Shown: positions 62,569-64,000 of the stretch, piece by piece
How positions within the stretch are numbered: the stretch's first letter is position 1
Layout: the number at the start of each line of letters is the position of its first letter
Source: Mycetocola miduiensis
GTDB taxonomy: Bacteria; Actinomycetota; Actinomycetes; Actinomycetales; Microbacteriaceae
DNA length: 64,000 nt
Assembly: GCF_900115155.1 (NCBI RefSeq)
Contig: NZ_FOVM01000003.1
Coordinates: forward strand, 290,555-354,554
Reading direction: 5' to 3'
Made by a program: the position numbers and the translations under genes
The notes under the pieces: generated by a model
Told to the model about the DNA's origin: nothing
What the model saw: only the letters and a program-made list of their open reading frames with translations
Database searches by the model: none

Positions 62569-64000
62569 GCTGCGTCGTCGAGACCGGTCTCTGCCTCTGC
62601 TGGTGGCGGGGGCGCGGATTCCGGCTCGTCGGGAGCCTGCAGGTGCGGGGATGAGTATGTCTCGGGTTGGGTTGTGTAGGTGCGTCCGCCGGGTGAGGTC
62701 CATTCGAGGACTCCGTTGCCGCGTTGTTGAACCTGCCAGGTGGTCTGGTGCTTCAGCCGGTGGTGTTTTCGGCAGAGATGGGCCAAATTGTCGCATTCGG
62801 TCGGGCCGCCGTGCGCGTGATCGTTGGTGTGGTCGAGGTCGCAATGCCGGGCGGTGCGGTTGCAGCCGGGGAACCGGCAGGTTCCGTCGCGGCAGCGGAG
62901 GTACTGTTTCATCTTCTTCGTCGGCTTGTACTTGGTCCGGTCCAGAGCGACCGGGACCCCGGCGGTCGGGTCGGTGAGCATCCGGTACCAGACGTTCGAC
63001 TGGCCGGCGAGCTCCCGGGCAGTGTCCGCGTCGATCGGACCGTACCCCTCGAGCGTCCCGGGTTCCTCGGACCTGCCGAGCAGGGTCATCGCCGGTATCG
63101 TCACCGTGACCGTCGGCCGGATCCTGCGGAACGCCGCACCCGAGCCGAAACCGGAACGTCGCTTCTGGGCGGTGGAATTTCGCTTCTGGGCGTCGAAAAG
63201 TTGTTTCTGGCCGTCGTCGGAGAGGTCGCCCGGGCTCTCCAGCTGATCGCCTCCATCGCCCGGGCCTCCATCACCCGCGGGCAGTTCCCCGCACAGCGCC
63301 GCCGAGACGGCGTCGGTGAACACATCCGCGCTCAGCTGGGTCAGGGTGCGGGGATCGGCCGGGGTTCGCACCGCGAGGGCATGATCACGCACGGCGGTGT
63401 AAATCGAGGTCGCTTCAGGGGCGGTCGTGTACAGGCTGAGCCACGCCATCCCGTCATCGGCGGGCTGGAAGTCCAACCGCCGGTCCTGCGCTGACTTCGC
63501 GACCCGGGCGGCGACCGAGTCCGGGTCGAGGTGCTCCCGGAGCAGCCGGGTTTTGGCCCGGAACTTCGACACCGTCAACGACCGGCCGAACGGCACCGCC
63601 TGCTCCTCCAACAGCAGCGCAGCTTCCGGGGAGAGGGTCGCGGTCTGGTCGACGAGCACCTTCGCATGCTTGTACGTGATCTCCCCGGCCCGGAGCGCGG
63701 TCATCGTCGCCGGGAGCCGGTGGATCAGCGCTTCGGCGTCGGTCAGCATCCCGATCACCGTGGTCTCCGGCATCAGCAACGCGCAGGCGAGTTCCGCGAC
63801 CAGGGAGCGTCGGGCCATTTCCTGCCGCCGCGCCTCGGACAGGGTCGAGCCGAGCACCCGCACCCCGTGCAAGCTCGCCTCGGACGCCCGCCGGGCTTCG
63901 TCGATCAGTTCCACCATCCACGCCTGCCGCCGCGCCTCAGCCCGCTGCAAGTCCGCGATCTCACCCACAATGTTCGAACACCCATCGGCCAGCGCCGCGG
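62559..64000 (-). CDS. DUF222 / HNH endonuclease (13E12-repeat family) protein, start outside window
   Basis: At least 480 codons, open to the right edge. N-terminal DUF222 helical domain (EARRQAWMVELIDEARRAS to about residue 230), a variable Gln/Asp/Arg linker, and a C-terminal HNH domain: RCRDGTCRFPGCNRTARHCDLDHTNDHAHGGPTECDNLAHLCRKHHRLKH with Cys pairs, DLDH and HH intact. These proteins are abundant in actinobacteria and their role is uncertain (repeat or mobile endonuclease-like). Confidence 0.9.
   Translation of the reverse strand, partial: AALADGCSNIVGEIADLQRAEARRQAWMVELIDEARRASEASLHGVRVLGSTLSEARRQEMARRSLVAELACALLMPETTVIGMLTDAEALIHRLPATMTALRAGEITYKHAKVLVDQTATLSPEAALLLEEQAVPFGRSLTVSKFRAKTRLLREHLDPDSVAARVAKSAQDRRLDFQPADDGMAWLSLYTTAPEATSIYTAVRDHALAVRTPADPRTLTQLSADVFTDAVSAALCGELPAGDGGPGDGGDQLESPGDLSDDGQKQLFDAQKRNSTAQKRRSGFGSGAAFRRIRPTVTVTIPAMTLLGRSEEPGTLEGYGPIDADTARELAGQSNVWYRMLTDPTAGVPVALDRTKYKPTKKMKQYLRCRDGTCRFPGCNRTARHCDLDHTNDHAHGGPTECDNLAHLCRKHHRLKHQTTWQVQQRGNGVLEWTSPGGRTYTTQPETYSSPHLQAPDEPESAPPPPAEAETGLDDAAPF

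Overview
The window reads as chromosomal DNA of a high-GC Gram-positive actinobacterium, most likely from Microbacteriaceae or a close relative. The signs are high GC, GTG/TTG starts, tight ATGA gene overlaps, DUF305 and DUF6153 copper-associated proteins, a DUF222/HNH protein, and CTGGTCGAGTAGC-type dispersed repeats. All assignments come from reading protein motifs and DNA by eye; no database search was run.

Layout. (1) 1-5,150: a metal (copper) segment on the minus strand with a multicopper oxidase (cut by the window edge), a SHOCT membrane protein behind a CsoR-like palindrome, a DUF305 lipoprotein and a DUF6153 protein, plus two decayed genes (M23 peptidase, EEP nuclease). (2) 5,157-26,431: two metabolic modules. 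The first (5,645-18,360) is a ten-gene minus-strand operon: a quaternary-amine type (OpuC-like) ABC transporter, SDR, FAD oxidase, FGGY kinase, Zn alcohol dehydrogenase, aldehyde dehydrogenase and a formaldehyde-activating-enzyme homologue, with a divergent IclR regulator and a second Zn dehydrogenase. The second (19,072-26,186) is a GntR-controlled sugar-acid type cluster: two DHDPS/NAL-family lyases, a sugar ABC importer and an enolase-superfamily dehydratase. (3) 26,432-42,150: an integrative element with a MobF relaxase, membrane and hydrolase cargo, a coupled CPBP protease / MBL-DUF385 fusion / CPBP protease operon, a beta-lactamase-like hydrolase, and integrase plus excisionase. (4) 42,150-44,797: a remnant segment with a truncated integrase and small unknown genes. 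(5) 44,797-49,550: a second, related element with a frameshifted integrase. (6) 49,550-49,623: intact tRNA-Pro(GGG). (7) 49,749-64,000: ordinary chromosome with a CitAB-like two-component system and tripartite tricarboxylate transporter, a ROK-controlled alpha-glucoside ABC transporter with GH13 glucosidase, and a DUF222/HNH protein.

The organising principle is the tRNA-Pro gene. Its 3' end recurs as displaced fragments at 5,157, 26,432, 42,107 and 44,797 (and, diverged, at 18,396). These fragments are flanked by a conserved block and by paired TGATGAC or TGATGGG repeats one helical turn apart. The picture is repeated integration at one tRNA gene that piled up about 44 kb of accessory DNA. 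The two integrases present have near-identical catalytic halves but diverged N-termini, and the repeat variant at the element ends follows the integrase copy.
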